64,000 nt of DNA. Source: Serratia marcescens subsp. marcescens ATCC 13880 (lineage in GTDB: Bacteria; Pseudomonadota; Gammaproteobacteria; Enterobacterales; Enterobacteriaceae). The translations under genes were made by a program, and so were the position numbers. The notes under the pieces were generated by a model. The model ran no database searches. It worked only from the letters and a program-made list of their open reading frames with translations, and had not been told where the DNA came from. The DNA lies in NCBI RefSeq assembly GCF_017299535.1, contig NZ_CP071238.1, positions 1,736,001 to 1,800,000 of the forward strand, given 5' to 3'. Shown here in pieces: positions 9,471-19,275 of the stretch (position 1 is its first letter; each line of letters begins with the position of its first letter).

Positions 9471-10487
9471 TCAGGCGTGCTGCTGAAGAAACTCCCGCCA
9501 CAGTTCGACCACCCGCTGCAGATCCTGACGGCTGACGTCGAGGTGGGTCAGAATGCGCGTCAGCGGGCCACTGCTGATCAGCACGCCGCGTTCGCGCATC
9601 CACGGACCGAATTTGGCCGCCAGCGCCGGCGGTTGGCGCAGGTACAGCACGTTGGTCTGCGCGCCGGGAGCGGCGATCTCCACGCCGATCTGCCGCAGCT
9701 GTTGCTCCAGCCAGACCGCGTTGTCATGGTCTTCGCGCAGCCGCGCAACGTTATGCTCCAGCGCGTATAGACCGGCCGCCGCCAGGATGCCGGCCTGACG
9801 CAGCCCGCCGCCGGTCATCTTGCGCCAGCGCAGCGCGCGCTGAATGAAGGCCTCGCTGCCGCACAGCAGCGATCCGACCGGCGCGCCCAGTCCTTTTGAC
9901 AGGCAAATGGTGAAGGTGTCGCAGTATTGCACGATCTCTTTCAGCGGCAGGTTCAGCGCCACGGCGGCGTTAAAGATGCGCGCGCCGTCGATATGCAGCG
10001 CCAGCTGCCGCTCGCGGGTAAACTGCCACGCCTGCTGCAGGTAGGCCTGCGGCAGGACTCGGCCGCTGATGGTGTTTTCCAGGCTCAGCAGCCGGGTGCG
10101 GGCGAAGTGGATATCGTCGGGTTTGATGGCGGCGGCGAGCTTGTCCAGCGGCAGCGTGCCGTCGGCGTCGGCCTCGATCGGCTGCGGCTGAATGCTGCCC
10201 AGCACCGCTGCGCCGCCGGCTTCGTATTTGTAGTTGTGCGCCTGCTGGCCGACCAGGTATTCATCGCCGCGCTGGCAGTGGCTCAGCAGCGCCACCAGGT
10301 TGGCCTGGGTGCCGCTGGGCAGAAACAATGCCGCTTCTTTGCCTGACAGGCGCACCGCCTCGGCCTCCAGCGCGTTGACCGTCGGGTCATCGCCGTAGAC
10401 GTCGTCGCCGACCTCTGCCTGAGCCATCGCCTGGCGCATGGCGGCGCTGGGGCGGGTAACGGTGTCGCTGCGTAGATCGATAAGCAT
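9471..10487 (-). CDS. ltaE: Low-specificity L-threonine aldolase
   Basis: PLP enzyme that splits L-threonine or L-allo-threonine to glycine and acetaldehyde. The PLP lysine is Lys198 in Cys-Leu-Ser-Lys-Gly-Leu-Gly, equivalent to Lys197 in E. coli. Asp168-Gly-Ala-Arg in the His-Ile-Asp-Gly-Ala-Arg segment holds the pyridine ring. The length is 338 residues against 333 in E. coli. It lies 75 bp downstream of poxB on the same strand and may be co-transcribed with it. Confidence 0.95.
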   Translation of the reverse strand: MLIDLRSDTVTRPSAAMRQAMAQAEVGDDVYGDDPTVNALEAEAVRLSGKEAALFLPSGTQANLVALLSHCQRGDEYLVGQQAHNYKYEAGGAAVLGSIQPQPIEADADGTLPLDKLAAAIKPDDIHFARTRLLSLENTISGRVLPQAYLQQAWQFTRERQLALHIDGARIFNAAVALNLPLKEIVQYCDTFTICLSKGLGAPVGSLLCGSEAFIQRALRWRKMTGGGLRQAGILAAAGLYALEHNVARLREDHDNAVWLEQQLRQIGVEIAAPGAQTNVLYLRQPPALAAKFGPWMRERGVLISSGPLTRILTHLDVSRQDLQRVVELWREFLQQHA

Positions 10488-10562
10488 AGGGTTCCTGGAA
10501 TATAAGGGAGAGGAAAAGGGTACATGGCATCATATACCCTTTATTTCACCGGGGCAGCTTGC

Positions 10563-12284
10563 TTAGCGCAGCCAGTTGGTTTTCGCCAGCTCGACCACTT
10601 CGTCGCCGCGGCCGTTGATAATGGCGCGCAGCATGTACAGGCTGAAGCCTTTCGCCTGTTCGAACTTGATCTGCGGCGGCATCGCCAGCTCTTGCTTGGC
10701 GGTGACCACATCCAGCAGCGCCGGGCCGGGGTGCGCCAACATCTCCTGCAGCGCGCCGTCCAGATCGGAGGCTTTTTCCACGCGGATGCCCTTGATGCCG
10801 GCGGCGTTGGCGATCGCCGCGAAGTCCGGATTATGCAGATCGGTGCCGTCGGTCAGGTAGCCGCCTGCCTTCATCTCCATCGCCACGAACCCCAGCACGC
10901 TGTTGTTGAACACCACGATTTTCACCGGCAATTTGAGCTGCGCCAGCGACAGGAAGTCCCCCATCAGCATGGTGAAGCCGCCGTCGCCGCACATGGCGAT
11001 CACCTGTTTATCCGGCGCGGTGGCCTGAGCGCCGATCGCCTGCGGCATGGCGTTGGCCATCGAACCGTGGTTGAACGAACCGAGCAGGCGGCGCTTGCCG
11101 TTCATTTTCACGTAGCGGGCGGCCCACACCGTCGGCGTGCCGACGTCGCAGGTGAAGATGGCGTCGTCGCTGGCATAGTGGCTGAGCTGCTGCGCCAGAT
11201 ACTGCGGGTGGATCGGCTGGTCGTCGTTGGCGGTCGCCAGCCCGTCGAGATCCTTGCGCGCGTTGCGATAATGCTCCAGCGCCTTGTCGAGGAACGCCCG
11301 GTCGCGCTTGGGCTCCAGCTGCGGCAGCAGGGCGGTGAGGGTGGTGTGGATATCGCCCACCAGCGCCATATTGACCGGGCAGTGCGCGCCGATGCTGCCG
11401 GGGTTGATGTCGATCTGAATGATGTTGGCGTTGGTGGGGTAGAACGCGCGATAGGGGAACTGGGTGCCGAGCAGCACCAGCGTGTCGGCGTTCATCATCG
11501 CGTGGTAGCCGGAAGAGAAACCGATCAGCCCGGTCATGCCGACGCTGTAGGGGTTATCCCACTCGATATGTTCTTTGCCGCGCAGCGCGTGCACCACCGG
11601 CGCTTGCAGCAGCTCGGCCAGCTTGACCACTTCATCGTGCGCGCCAGCGCAGCCGCTGCCGCACATCAGGGTGATGTTCTTCGCCTTGTTCAGCGTTTCC
11701 GCCAGCTTGTTCAACTCGCTCATCGGCGGCTGCACCAGCGGCAGCGCCGGGGTATGCCAGGTCAGCGTCGCGTCTTCCGGCGCCATGCGCAGCGCCACGT
11801 CGCCCGGCAAGACGACCACCGAGACGCCGCGATTGAGGATCGCCTTGCGCATGGCGATCTCCAGTACGCGCGGCAGCTGTTCCGGGTTGGAGACCAGTTC
11901 GCAATAGTGGCTGCATTCGCGGAACAGCTCCTGCGGATGGGTTTCTTGGAAGTAGCCGCTGCCGATTTCGCTGGAAGGGATGTGTGCGGCGATCGCCAGC
12001 ACCGGCACATGGTTGCGGTGGCAGTCGAACAGGCCGTTGATCAGGTGCAGGTTGCCGGGGCCGCAGGAACCGGCGCACACCGCCAACTGGCCGGTGAGCT
12101 GGGCTTCGGCGCCGGCGGCGAAGGCGGCCACCTCTTCATGGCGGGTGCCCAGCCATTCGATGGTGCCCATGCGGTGCAGGCTGTCGCTGAGGCCGTTGAG
12201 CGAATCGCCGGTCACGCCCCAAATGCGTTTTACGCCGGCTTGATCCAGCGTTTTGGCGATCAGTGTGGCTACGGTTTGCTTCAT
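10563..12284 (-). CDS. poxB: Pyruvate dehydrogenase (ubiquinone), pyruvate oxidase
   Basis: Peripheral membrane flavoenzyme that oxidises pyruvate to acetate and CO2 and reduces ubiquinone. The three domains of the TPP family are intact: N-terminal Pyr domain with Arg-His-Glu-Glu-Val at about 47-51, central FAD domain, and C-terminal TPP domain with the Gly-Asp-Gly-Gly-Phe...Asn-Asn motif at about 432-461. The C-terminal segment used for lipid binding is conserved to the last residues. I chose the ATG at 12284 (Met-Lys-Gln-Thr-Val), giving 573 residues against 572 in E. coli. In E. coli it is a stationary-phase (RpoS) gene. Confidence 0.97.
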   Translation of the reverse strand: MKQTVATLIAKTLDQAGVKRIWGVTGDSLNGLSDSLHRMGTIEWLGTRHEEVAAFAAGAEAQLTGQLAVCAGSCGPGNLHLINGLFDCHRNHVPVLAIAAHIPSSEIGSGYFQETHPQELFRECSHYCELVSNPEQLPRVLEIAMRKAILNRGVSVVVLPGDVALRMAPEDATLTWHTPALPLVQPPMSELNKLAETLNKAKNITLMCGSGCAGAHDEVVKLAELLQAPVVHALRGKEHIEWDNPYSVGMTGLIGFSSGYHAMMNADTLVLLGTQFPYRAFYPTNANIIQIDINPGSIGAHCPVNMALVGDIHTTLTALLPQLEPKRDRAFLDKALEHYRNARKDLDGLATANDDQPIHPQYLAQQLSHYASDDAIFTCDVGTPTVWAARYVKMNGKRRLLGSFNHGSMANAMPQAIGAQATAPDKQVIAMCGDGGFTMLMGDFLSLAQLKLPVKIVVFNNSVLGFVAMEMKAGGYLTDGTDLHNPDFAAIANAAGIKGIRVEKASDLDGALQEMLAHPGPALLDVVTAKQELAMPPQIKFEQAKGFSLYMLRAIINGRGDEVVELAKTNWLR

Positions 12285-12455
12285 GGTTCCCCCAAACATG
12301 GTTTGAAAAACGATGTGGACTCGATCCGGTGAGTGGCAGCAGAACAACTGCAAGCATAGCTTACCGGCTGTGGACGAGATGCGGTCAGGAAGGGTAAAGA
12401 GCGTAGGACGGGGAAAAGTGTAACCGGGCTGGCCACGGGGAACTTGCCGATAAAT

Positions 12456-12476
12456 GCCCCATCGCGGCGATGGGGC
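12456..12476 (-). terminator. Terminator-like hairpin after hcr
   Basis: A perfect 9-bp stem GCCCCATCG / CGATGGGGC with a CGG loop lies 6 bp after the hcr stop. On the minus strand it is followed by ATTTAT, a weak U-rich tract. Confidence 0.6.
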
Positions 12477-12482
12477 TAGGGA

Positions 12483-13484
12483 TCACGCCAGCGTGACGTC
12501 GCCCTTTAGCTGGCAACTGCAGGCCAGCACGTAGCCCTGCGCGATTTCTTCCGCGCTCAACGTCATGGTGCTGGTGGTGGTGTAGTCGCCCTCGAGGAGG
12601 CGGGTTTTGCACGAGCCGCACACCCCGGCGCGGCAGGCGGCGTTGACCGGCAGGGCATTGGCCTCCATCGCCGCCAGCAGGGTGCTGCCGACCGGCACGC
12701 GGAATTCGCGCAGCGGGCGGGCGGCGCGCAGCGTCAGCCCTTCGGTGGCATCGGCCTGCGCCGTCGGCGTGTGGAACTGCTCCTTATGGAAACGCTCGGC
12801 CGGCACGCCGAGCCGGCGACACAGCTGCTCCACGTGGTCCATGTAGGGCGCGGGGCCGCAGGTCATCACCGTGCGTTCGGCGATATCCGGCGCGGCCTGC
12901 CGCAGCGTCTGTTCATCGATGCGGCCGCTGAGGTAGCCGAGTTGCAGATCCTGCTCGGCCATCAGTGTCAGGCGCAGCTGCGGATGGGCGGCGCACAGCG
13001 CGCGCCACTGATCGGCGAAAATCGTGTCGGCGGGTGTGCGCACGTTAACGATCGCGGCGATATCACAGGTTGGACGGTTGGCGGTCAGCCAGCGGCACAT
13101 CGAGACGATCGGCGTCACGCCGCAGCCGGCCGCCAGCATCAGATAACGATCGGCCGGGTGGCGCTCACAGCTGAATTCGCCCTGCGCGTCGGACAGCCAC
13201 AGCGTGTTGCCGGGCTTGACCTCTTGCGTCAGCCAGCGCGACCCGACGCCGTCCGGCAGGCAACGCACGCTGATGCTGAGAAAGCGGCTCTGGCCAGGCG
13301 AGGAGGAGAGCGTATAGGCGCGCAGCGTCTCCTCGCTGTTGCGGATGCTGACCAGCGCGAACTGGCCGGCCTGGTAAGGATAGAAAACGTCGCAGATCAG
13401 GTTCAGCGTCCAGACGTCGGCGGTTTCACGCTGGATGGAATGCACCTGCATGCGGTTCGGGCAAAGCGGAGTGGGTTGAGTCAT
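12483..13484 (-). CDS. hcr: NADH oxidoreductase Hcr (Hcp reductase)
   Basis: Electron donor for Hcp. An N-terminal ferredoxin-reductase FAD domain has the Arg-Ala-Tyr-Thr-Leu-Ser flavin motif at about 54-59. An NAD domain follows, with Ala-Gly-Cys-Gly-Val-Thr-Pro at about 118-124. A C-terminal plant-type [2Fe-2S] domain carries Cys284, Cys289, Cys292 and Cys322. The 333 residues compare with 322 in E. coli. It lies 56 bp downstream of hcp and is transcribed with it. Confidence 0.95.
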   Translation of the reverse strand: MTQPTPLCPNRMQVHSIQRETADVWTLNLICDVFYPYQAGQFALVSIRNSEETLRAYTLSSSPGQSRFLSISVRCLPDGVGSRWLTQEVKPGNTLWLSDAQGEFSCERHPADRYLMLAAGCGVTPIVSMCRWLTANRPTCDIAAIVNVRTPADTIFADQWRALCAAHPQLRLTLMAEQDLQLGYLSGRIDEQTLRQAAPDIAERTVMTCGPAPYMDHVEQLCRRLGVPAERFHKEQFHTPTAQADATEGLTLRAARPLREFRVPVGSTLLAAMEANALPVNAACRAGVCGSCKTRLLEGDYTTTSTMTLSAEEIAQGYVLACSCQLKGDVTLA

Positions 13485-13540
13485 CGGGGCACCTCAAAAA
13501 ACACAGGGGCCGGCGCAGGCGGCCCCATAACGTAATGGCA

Positions 13541-15190
13541 TCAGGCGAGCAGCGCTGCGATATCCTGCTCGACGGTGGTGATCGGACGCAGGCCGAATTT
13601 CTCGTTGAGGATCGCCATCAGATTGTCGGTCAGGAAGCCCGGCGCGGTCGGGCCGGTGACGATGTTTTTCACCCCCAGCGACAGCAGCGTCAGCAGAATG
13701 ACGATCGCCTTCTGTTCAAACCACGACAGCACCAGACTGAGCGGCAGCTCGTTGACGCTGCAGCCGAGCGTGTCCGCCAGCTTGACCGCCAGCATGATGG
13801 CGGAGTAGGCGTCGTTGCACTGGCCGACGTCCAGCAGGCGCGGCAACCCCTCCAGCGTGCCGAAGTCCAGCTTGTTGAAACGGTACTTGCCGCAGGCCAG
13901 CGTCATGATCAGGCAGTCTTGCGGCACGCTGCGGGCGAAGTCGGTGAAGTAGCTGCGCTCGTCGCGGCTGCCGTCGCAGCCGCCGACCAGGAAGACGTGG
14001 CGCAGTTTTTTCTGCGACACCAGATCGATCACCGTATCGGCGGCGTTCAGCAGCGTCTGGCGGCCGAAGCCGACGGTGATCAGGTGCTCGATCTCGGTAT
14101 AAGGGAAACCGTTCATGCCCTGGGCCTGGCGGATCACGGCGCCGAAGTCGTCGCCTTCCAGATGGTTGACGCCCGGCCAGCCGACGATGCTGCGGGTCCA
14201 GATGCGATCGCCGTAGTTGCCGACGTTAGGATCGATGATGCAGTTGGAGGTCATCACGATCGGGCCGGGGAATTTGGCGAATTCCGTCTGCTGGTTCTGC
14301 CAGCCGCTGCCGTAGTTGCCCACCAGATGCTTGAATTTTTTCAGTTCCGGATAGCCGTGCGCCGGCAGCATTTCACCGTGGGTGTAGACGTTGACGTTTT
14401 GTCCTTCGGTTTGCTCGAGCAGCATGCGCAGATCTTTCAGATCGTGCCCGGAGATCAGGATGGCTTTCCCGGCCACCGGGCGCACGTTGACCGCGCTGGG
14501 CTGCGGATCGCCGTAGGCCTGGGTTTCACCGCGATCGAGGATCGCCATCACGTTGAAGTTCATCTTGCCGATGCCCATGGCGTTGTTCAGCAGGGTGTCG
14601 ACGTCGCGCGGCCGGGTGCCGAGCCAGGCCATAAAGGCGTGGTAGTCGGCATAGAGTTGCTCGTCGAACTGGCCGAGCACGTGCGCGTGTTCCATATAGG
14701 CCGCCGCGCCTTTCAGGCCATACAGGCACAGCAGGCGCAAACCGTGTACGTCGTCGCCGACCTCGGCCTTGTCGCTGTTGAGGGCAAACTGCGCCGCCTG
14801 TTGCAGCAGCGCAGGCATATCGTCACCGGCCAGCTGCAGGGCCGCCATCGGGTGATCGACGCGCACGCCGGCATCCAGCAACCGGCAACGGGCGGTCAGC
14901 GAGTCGCGCAGCAGCAGAGTTTCCCGCGCGTAGCCGATGATGCGCTGGGAATCGAAGTTGACGTTGGTCAGGGTGGAGAAGAAGGCGCGCGGGGCGAAGC
15001 TGTCGATCTCGTGGTCGACGATGCCCAGCGAACGCGCCTGCAGCGCCCAGGCGGAGAGGCCCTGCAGCGCCGCCACCAGCAGATCCTGCAGGTCGGAGGT
15101 TTCCGCCGTTTTGCCGCACATGCCCTGAGCATACGCGCAGCCGTTGCCTGCCGGGGTACGGATGGTTTGTTCACATTGCACACAGAACAT
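13541..15190 (-). CDS. hcp: Hydroxylamine reductase / hybrid cluster protein Hcp
   Basis: Cytoplasmic Fe-S protein that reduces NO (and hydroxylamine in vitro) and acts in nitrosative-stress defence and protein S-nitrosylation under anaerobiosis. The N-terminal cluster cysteines are Cys3, Cys6, Cys18 and Cys25, as in E. coli. The hybrid-cluster ligand regions are intact, for example Val-Gly-Gly-Cys-Asp-Gly-Ser and Thr-Leu-Ala-Cys-Gly-Lys-Tyr. It has 549 residues. NsrR-like and FNR-like sites lie upstream, and hcr follows. Confidence 0.97.
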   Translation of the reverse strand: MFCVQCEQTIRTPAGNGCAYAQGMCGKTAETSDLQDLLVAALQGLSAWALQARSLGIVDHEIDSFAPRAFFSTLTNVNFDSQRIIGYARETLLLRDSLTARCRLLDAGVRVDHPMAALQLAGDDMPALLQQAAQFALNSDKAEVGDDVHGLRLLCLYGLKGAAAYMEHAHVLGQFDEQLYADYHAFMAWLGTRPRDVDTLLNNAMGIGKMNFNVMAILDRGETQAYGDPQPSAVNVRPVAGKAILISGHDLKDLRMLLEQTEGQNVNVYTHGEMLPAHGYPELKKFKHLVGNYGSGWQNQQTEFAKFPGPIVMTSNCIIDPNVGNYGDRIWTRSIVGWPGVNHLEGDDFGAVIRQAQGMNGFPYTEIEHLITVGFGRQTLLNAADTVIDLVSQKKLRHVFLVGGCDGSRDERSYFTDFARSVPQDCLIMTLACGKYRFNKLDFGTLEGLPRLLDVGQCNDAYSAIMLAVKLADTLGCSVNELPLSLVLSWFEQKAIVILLTLLSLGVKNIVTGPTAPGFLTDNLMAILNEKFGLRPITTVEQDIAALLA

Positions 15191-15210
15191 AGTCGCTTCC
15201 TTTTATTTTA

Positions 15211-15230
15211 AAGTTGCATTTGTAATGCTT
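15211..15230 (-). promoter_or_regulatory. NsrR-like operator of hcp-hcr
   Basis: AAGTTGCATTTGTAATGCTT contains the perfect dyad GCATT-TGT-AATGC and matches the NsrR consensus layout (AAG, ATGCATTT, AATGCAT). It ends 21 bp upstream of the hcp start codon. A -10-like TATGCT on the minus strand (15238-15243) puts the transcription start near 15230, so NsrR bound here would block transcription. Confidence 0.7.
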
Positions 15231-15294
15231 GTTTAAAAGCATAGATCGGCGATCGGGGTTGCAAAAGGCTTTTGTGCGACTACTGCGGGCAAGT

Positions 15295-15308
15295 TTGATT
15301 TAGCGCAA
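15295..15308 (-). promoter_or_regulatory. FNR-like site upstream of hcp
   Basis: TTGATTTAGCGCAA matches the FNR consensus TTGATNNNNATCAA with a perfect left half and a weaker right half (CGCAA). Its centre is about 72 bp upstream of the start of transcription inferred from the -10-like TATGCT. As I recall, the E. coli hcp promoter has a similar unusual FNR spacing. Confidence 0.6.
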
Positions 15309-15339
15309 TTTTGCCGTGCGGATGGGAATTATTACGCTT

Positions 15340-15360
15340 TGGGGGCCGGGCGGCCCCCCA
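15340..15360 (-). terminator. GC-rich hairpin after lysO
   Basis: An 8-bp arm GGGGGCCG pairs with CGGCCCCC over a very short spacer, starting 10 bp after the lysO stop on the minus strand. It is followed only by AAAGCG, not a U-run, so it is weak or Rho-assisted at best. It separates lysO from the hcp promoter. Confidence 0.4.
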
Positions 15361-15370
15361 GGGGAAAGGA

Positions 15371-16267
15371 TCAGGAGAACAGGGCGATCAGCACCGGCGC
15401 CAGCAGGCTCAGCAGGAAGCCGTGGACGATGGCGGGGGGCACCATGTCCAGCCCGCCGCTGCGCTGCAGCACCGGCAGGGTGAAGTCCATCGAGGTGGCG
15501 CCGCACAGGCCGAGGGCGGTGGAGCGGCTGCGGCGCACCAGCGTCGGGATCAGCATGATCGCCACCAGCTCGCGCGCCAGATCGTTGAAGAACGCGGCGC
15601 TGCCCATCACCGGGCCATAGGCGTCGGTGATCAGAATGCCGGACAGCGAGTACCAGCCGAAGCCGGAGGCCATCGCCAGCCCGGCCTTGACCGGCAACCC
15701 CAGCAGCTGCGCCGCCAGCGCGCCGCCGGCCAGCGACGCGACGGTCACCACCAACGCCACCAGCGTGCCGCGGCGGTTGAGCACGATCTGGCGCAGCGTC
15801 ATGCCGCTGTTGCGCAGCTGAATGCCGACCAGCAACAGCAGGAAGATCAGCGCATATTCGCTGCCTTTATGGGCGAACTGCAGCCATTGCCACTGCGTCA
15901 GGCCGAGCAGGAAGCCGCCGAGCACCACGCCGCACAGCTTGAGCGACTCCAGCGCCATGTGCACGCGCGAAGGCAGCTTTTCCTGTTTATGGCTGCTGCG
16001 CCACGGCATGCGCCGCTCCAGCAGCGCCAGCAACAGCAGATTGGCGCAGAGAATGCAGAAGAAGAACACCGCGCTGTACTGGAAGATCAGCACCAGATTG
16101 CTGCTGAGATCTTCCATAAACGCCAGGCTGATGCCCATGAAAAACAGGATCACGTACACCATCCAGCTGAGCAGCCGGTTGATCAGCACCAGCAGCGGGC
16201 GATGGCGTAAGGGAATGAGGTAACCGACAATCAGCGGTAACAGAATAATCAACAGTCCTGAGTACAT
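15371..16267 (-). CDS. lysO: L-lysine exporter LysO (YbjE)
   Basis: Inner-membrane protein of 298 residues with about eight or more hydrophobic helices, starting Met-Tyr-Ser-Gly-Leu-Leu-Ile. Highly conserved segments include Leu-Val-Gly-Ile-Gln-Leu-Arg-Asn-Ser-Gly-Met near 140, Ala-Ser-Gly-Phe-Gly-Trp-Tyr-Ser-Leu near 195, and Cys-Gly-Ala-Thr-Ser-Met-Asp-Phe near 255. All are as in E. coli LysO, which exports lysine and its toxic analogue thialysine. The start at 16267 is chosen over an upstream in-frame ATG at 16321 because it matches E. coli. It is divergent from ybjD. The neighbouring E. coli aqpZ is absent. Confidence 0.93.
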   Translation of the reverse strand: MYSGLLIILLPLIVGYLIPLRHRPLLVLINRLLSWMVYVILFFMGISLAFMEDLSSNLVLIFQYSAVFFFCILCANLLLLALLERRMPWRSSHKQEKLPSRVHMALESLKLCGVVLGGFLLGLTQWQWLQFAHKGSEYALIFLLLLVGIQLRNSGMTLRQIVLNRRGTLVALVVTVASLAGGALAAQLLGLPVKAGLAMASGFGWYSLSGILITDAYGPVMGSAAFFNDLARELVAIMLIPTLVRRSRSTALGLCGATSMDFTLPVLQRSGGLDMVPPAIVHGFLLSLLAPVLIALFS

Positions 16268-16454
16268 GGTGCAGCTTGTGTCCTTGAGTTTTGAGGCGCG
16301 CCGAACGGCGGCGAGGAGCACACGCTAACCAAAAGCCCGGCCGGAGTAAAGCGGCAGATTTGACGCTGGCCGCTTGACCTGCAAGGGGTTTTTTGACCAT
16401 GCTCTGTGAAGGTCGCCTCATTGAAGAGGCGACGGCGCGCACGGGAGGCGGCGG

Positions 16455-18113
16455 ATGTTCTTGGAGCGTATCGAAATTGTAGGTTTTCGCGGCATTAATC
16501 GGCTGTCGCTGATGCTGGACGACAACACGCTGTTGCTCGGCGAAAACGCCTGGGGTAAATCCAGCCTGCTGGATGCGCTGACGCTGCTGCTGGCGCCGGA
16601 GCAGAAGCTGTATCGGTTTGAAGCGCACGATTTCCATTTCCCCCCCGGTGAAGAGTCAGCCAAAGAGCGCCACCTGCAGGTGGTGTTCACCTTCTGCGAA
16701 AAAGACATCGGCCATGCGCACCTGCCGCGCTATCGCCACCTGACGCCGCTGTGGGTCAAGGGCGAAGATGGCCTGAGCCGCATTCATTACCGCTGCGAGG
16801 GCGAGCTGGCCGACGACGGCACGGTGTGCACCTGGCGCGGTTTTCTCGACGCCGACGGCAACGCCTTTCAACTGCACCATATCGAACAACTGGCCCACGC
16901 CATTATCCGCATTCATCCGGTATTGCGCCTGCGCGACGCGCGCTTTATTCGTCGCCTGCGCCCCAGCAGCCTCGGCGATGAACGCAAACCCGATACCCAG
17001 GCGCTGGCGCAGCAGTTGGATCAGCTGACGCGCGAGCTGGTGCGCAATCCACAGAAGCTGACCAACGGTGAGCTGCGCCAGGGGCTGGCGGCGATGCAGC
17101 AGCTGCTGGAGCACTATTTCGCCGAGCAGAGTTCGCAGGTGACGCGGCCGCGCCGCCGCGGCGGTGAACCGGAGCAGGACGCCTGGCGCGCGCTGGACGG
17201 CATCAACCGCATGGTGGCCGAGCCGAACAGCCGCAGCATGCGCCTGATCCTGCTGGGCATGTTTTCCACCCTGCTGCAGGCCAAGGGCGACGTCAAGCTG
17301 GATCCCCATGCCCGGCCGCTGTTGCTGGTGGAGGACCCGGAAACTCGCCTGCACCCGATCATGCTGTCGGTGGCCTGGGGGCTGCTCAATCAGCTGCCGC
17401 TGCAGCGCATCACCACCACCAACTCCAGCGAACTGGTGTCGCTGGTGCCGGTGGAGCACGTCTGCCGGCTGGTGCGCGAGTCGGGGCGGGTTGCGACCTA
17501 CCGTCTCGGGCCACGCGGGCTGAGCGCCGAAGACGGGCGGCGCATCGCGTTTCACATCCGTTTCAACCGGCCGTCGTCGCTGTTCGCCCGCTGCTGGCTG
17601 CTGGTGGAAGGCGAGACCGAAGTGTGGCTGCTGAACGAGCTGGCGCGCCAGTGCGGCTATCATTTCGAGGCGGAAGGGGTGAGGGTCATCGAATTCGCCC
17701 AGTGCGGCCTGAAGCCGCTGCTGCGCTTCGCCCGCCGCATGGGCATCGAGTGGCATGCGCTGGTGGACGGCGACGAGGCAGGCAAAAAGTACGCCAACAC
17801 CGTGCGCAGCCTGCTGGACAATCATGAAGACAACGAACGCGATCGGCTGACCGCGCTGCCGGCGCCGGACATGGAACACTTCATGTTCCGTGAAGGGTTC
17901 GCCCCGGTCTATCACCGAATGGCGTCGGTGCCGATCAACGCGCAGATGCCGGTGCGCAAGGTGATCCTGAAAGCGGTTCATCACTCGTCGAAACCGGATC
18001 TGGCGATTGAGGTCGCTATGCAGGCCGGCGAATGGGGCACGGACTCGGTGCCGCCGCTGCTGAAGAAAATGTTCTCACGGGTAATCTGGCTGGCGCGCGG
18101 CCGGGCGGACTGA
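16455..18113 (+). CDS. ybjD: OLD-family ATP-dependent nuclease-like protein YbjD
   Basis: The 552-residue protein has an N-terminal AAA/SMC-like ATPase with Walker A Gly-Glu-Asn-Ala-Trp-Gly-Lys-Ser at 29-36 and a Leu-Val-Glu-Asp-Pro-Glu-Thr Walker B-like segment at about 291-297. It also has a C-terminal TOPRIM domain with Glu385-Gly-Glu and Asp438-Gly-Asp-Glu. This is the OLD (overcoming lysogenization defect) nuclease layout, of the stand-alone class. Length and sequence match E. coli YbjD. The cellular role is unknown; DNA repair or defence are both possible. No partner helicase (GajB-like) is next to it. Confidence 0.92.
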   Translation: MFLERIEIVGFRGINRLSLMLDDNTLLLGENAWGKSSLLDALTLLLAPEQKLYRFEAHDFHFPPGEESAKERHLQVVFTFCEKDIGHAHLPRYRHLTPLWVKGEDGLSRIHYRCEGELADDGTVCTWRGFLDADGNAFQLHHIEQLAHAIIRIHPVLRLRDARFIRRLRPSSLGDERKPDTQALAQQLDQLTRELVRNPQKLTNGELRQGLAAMQQLLEHYFAEQSSQVTRPRRRGGEPEQDAWRALDGINRMVAEPNSRSMRLILLGMFSTLLQAKGDVKLDPHARPLLLVEDPETRLHPIMLSVAWGLLNQLPLQRITTTNSSELVSLVPVEHVCRLVRESGRVATYRLGPRGLSAEDGRRIAFHIRFNRPSSLFARCWLLVEGETEVWLLNELARQCGYHFEAEGVRVIEFAQCGLKPLLRFARRMGIEWHALVDGDEAGKKYANTVRSLLDNHEDNERDRLTALPAPDMEHFMFREGFAPVYHRMASVPINAQMPVRKVILKAVHHSSKPDLAIEVAMQAGEWGTDSVPPLLKKMFSRVIWLARGRAD

Positions 18114-18127
18114 CAGCCCGCCGGGCG

Positions 18128-19081
18128 TCATCGGGCGCAGAAATGCGCCGCCAATTCCTGTTCCAGCGCGTCCAGCAGCTGATAGCGACGGCGATACTCG
18201 GCGCGCTTCTTGCTGGCAATCTCTTCGATAGGTTTGCGGGCGATGCGCTCGGGCAGCAGGAAATAGCCGCTGTCGAGCGGTTTGGCGCCCATCGACAGCC
18301 AGAACTGATCGTAATCGGCGTGCAGTTGGCCCTTCTTCTTACTCTGGTAACGCCAGTTTTGATAGATATGGGTGGCATTGCCGACGGCTACGATCTGGCG
18401 GATGCCGAGATGCCGCGCCAGCGTGCAAATGCCTTCCAGCACCAGCCGTTTAGGGAACAGACCGTGACACTCCTTGGTGGTGTGCTGGATCTCGGCGTGC
18501 GGCACCTCATGGTTCGCGCCCTGCAGGCCGCCGATGAACAGCGTCGGTTGCTGCTGATAATGCATCAGCGCAAAGGTGATTTCCGCCAGCATCACGCCGT
18601 TGGCGTTGCGCAGCAGCAGCGTGGCTTCCCCTTCCTTATTCAGTTTGTCGATCGCCGCCAGTTCCAGCGCGATCGGCGCTTCGTTTTTGCCCATCGCGCG
18701 GGCCAGCACGAAAGGCTGTGGGCCGAGGTGGCCGAGACGCATCTTCAGCGGCATGCGCTGCACGATGAGATCGTAATGATCGCGCAGGGCGAACAGGCAT
18801 TCGATCTTGCTCATGTTGGCCGCCAGGTAGGGGCGATGCAGCTTGCACGGCAGGTTCGGCTGCGCGCTCAGGATCTCCTCCCGCAGCGGGTTGCTGGCCA
18901 GGGTGCTGAGCAGGCCGCTGGTGGTGCGCCAGTTGAGCAGCGAACGGCCGAGAAACTTCAGGCGAAACGAGGTTTTTTTCCAGGCGTTGCTCGGTGCCTT
19001 TTCGCCATTGATCAGCGCCGTCATCAGTTGCCAGCCGTTAAGCGGCCGGGCGGAGGCGAGTGGGTAGCTGAGCTGTGACAT
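18128..19081 (-). CDS. ybjX: VirK/YbjX family protein (DUF535)
   Basis: The 317-residue protein carries the DUF535 core (Leu-Arg-Asp-His-Tyr near 95, and Gly-Gly-Leu-Gln-Gly-Ala near 180) found in E. coli YbjX and Shigella/Salmonella VirK. The role is unclear. In Salmonella and E. coli relatives it is linked to PhoPQ and antimicrobial peptide resistance, which fits its place beside macAB. No signal peptide is evident. It is convergent with ybjD and divergent from macA. Confidence 0.88.
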   Translation of the reverse strand: MSQLSYPLASARPLNGWQLMTALINGEKAPSNAWKKTSFRLKFLGRSLLNWRTTSGLLSTLASNPLREEILSAQPNLPCKLHRPYLAANMSKIECLFALRDHYDLIVQRMPLKMRLGHLGPQPFVLARAMGKNEAPIALELAAIDKLNKEGEATLLLRNANGVMLAEITFALMHYQQQPTLFIGGLQGANHEVPHAEIQHTTKECHGLFPKRLVLEGICTLARHLGIRQIVAVGNATHIYQNWRYQSKKKGQLHADYDQFWLSMGAKPLDSGYFLLPERIARKPIEEIASKKRAEYRRRYQLLDALEQELAAHFCAR

Positions 19082-19275
19082 GATGAAATCCTTGGCTGTG
19101 TTGAATGGCGTTATTTCATCAAGGTTTCACTAAACGGGAGTTCAATGCTGAACTGTAACCAGACGTGTCTCCACATTGTGTTGAGCTAAGGTTTAGTTAT
19201 TCCCTACGTTGCATGCTAATTTAGCTCCGCCGCCGCAATGGGCGGTTGATATTCACAAGCACAGGCAGGTCCATT

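Noticed and set aside
10524..12332. 602-codon open frame antisense to poxB
   Set aside because: Its protein is Arg/His/Gln/Ala-rich with no recognisable family, typical of the complementary frame of a GC-rich coding gene. The poxB strand is clearly the real one.
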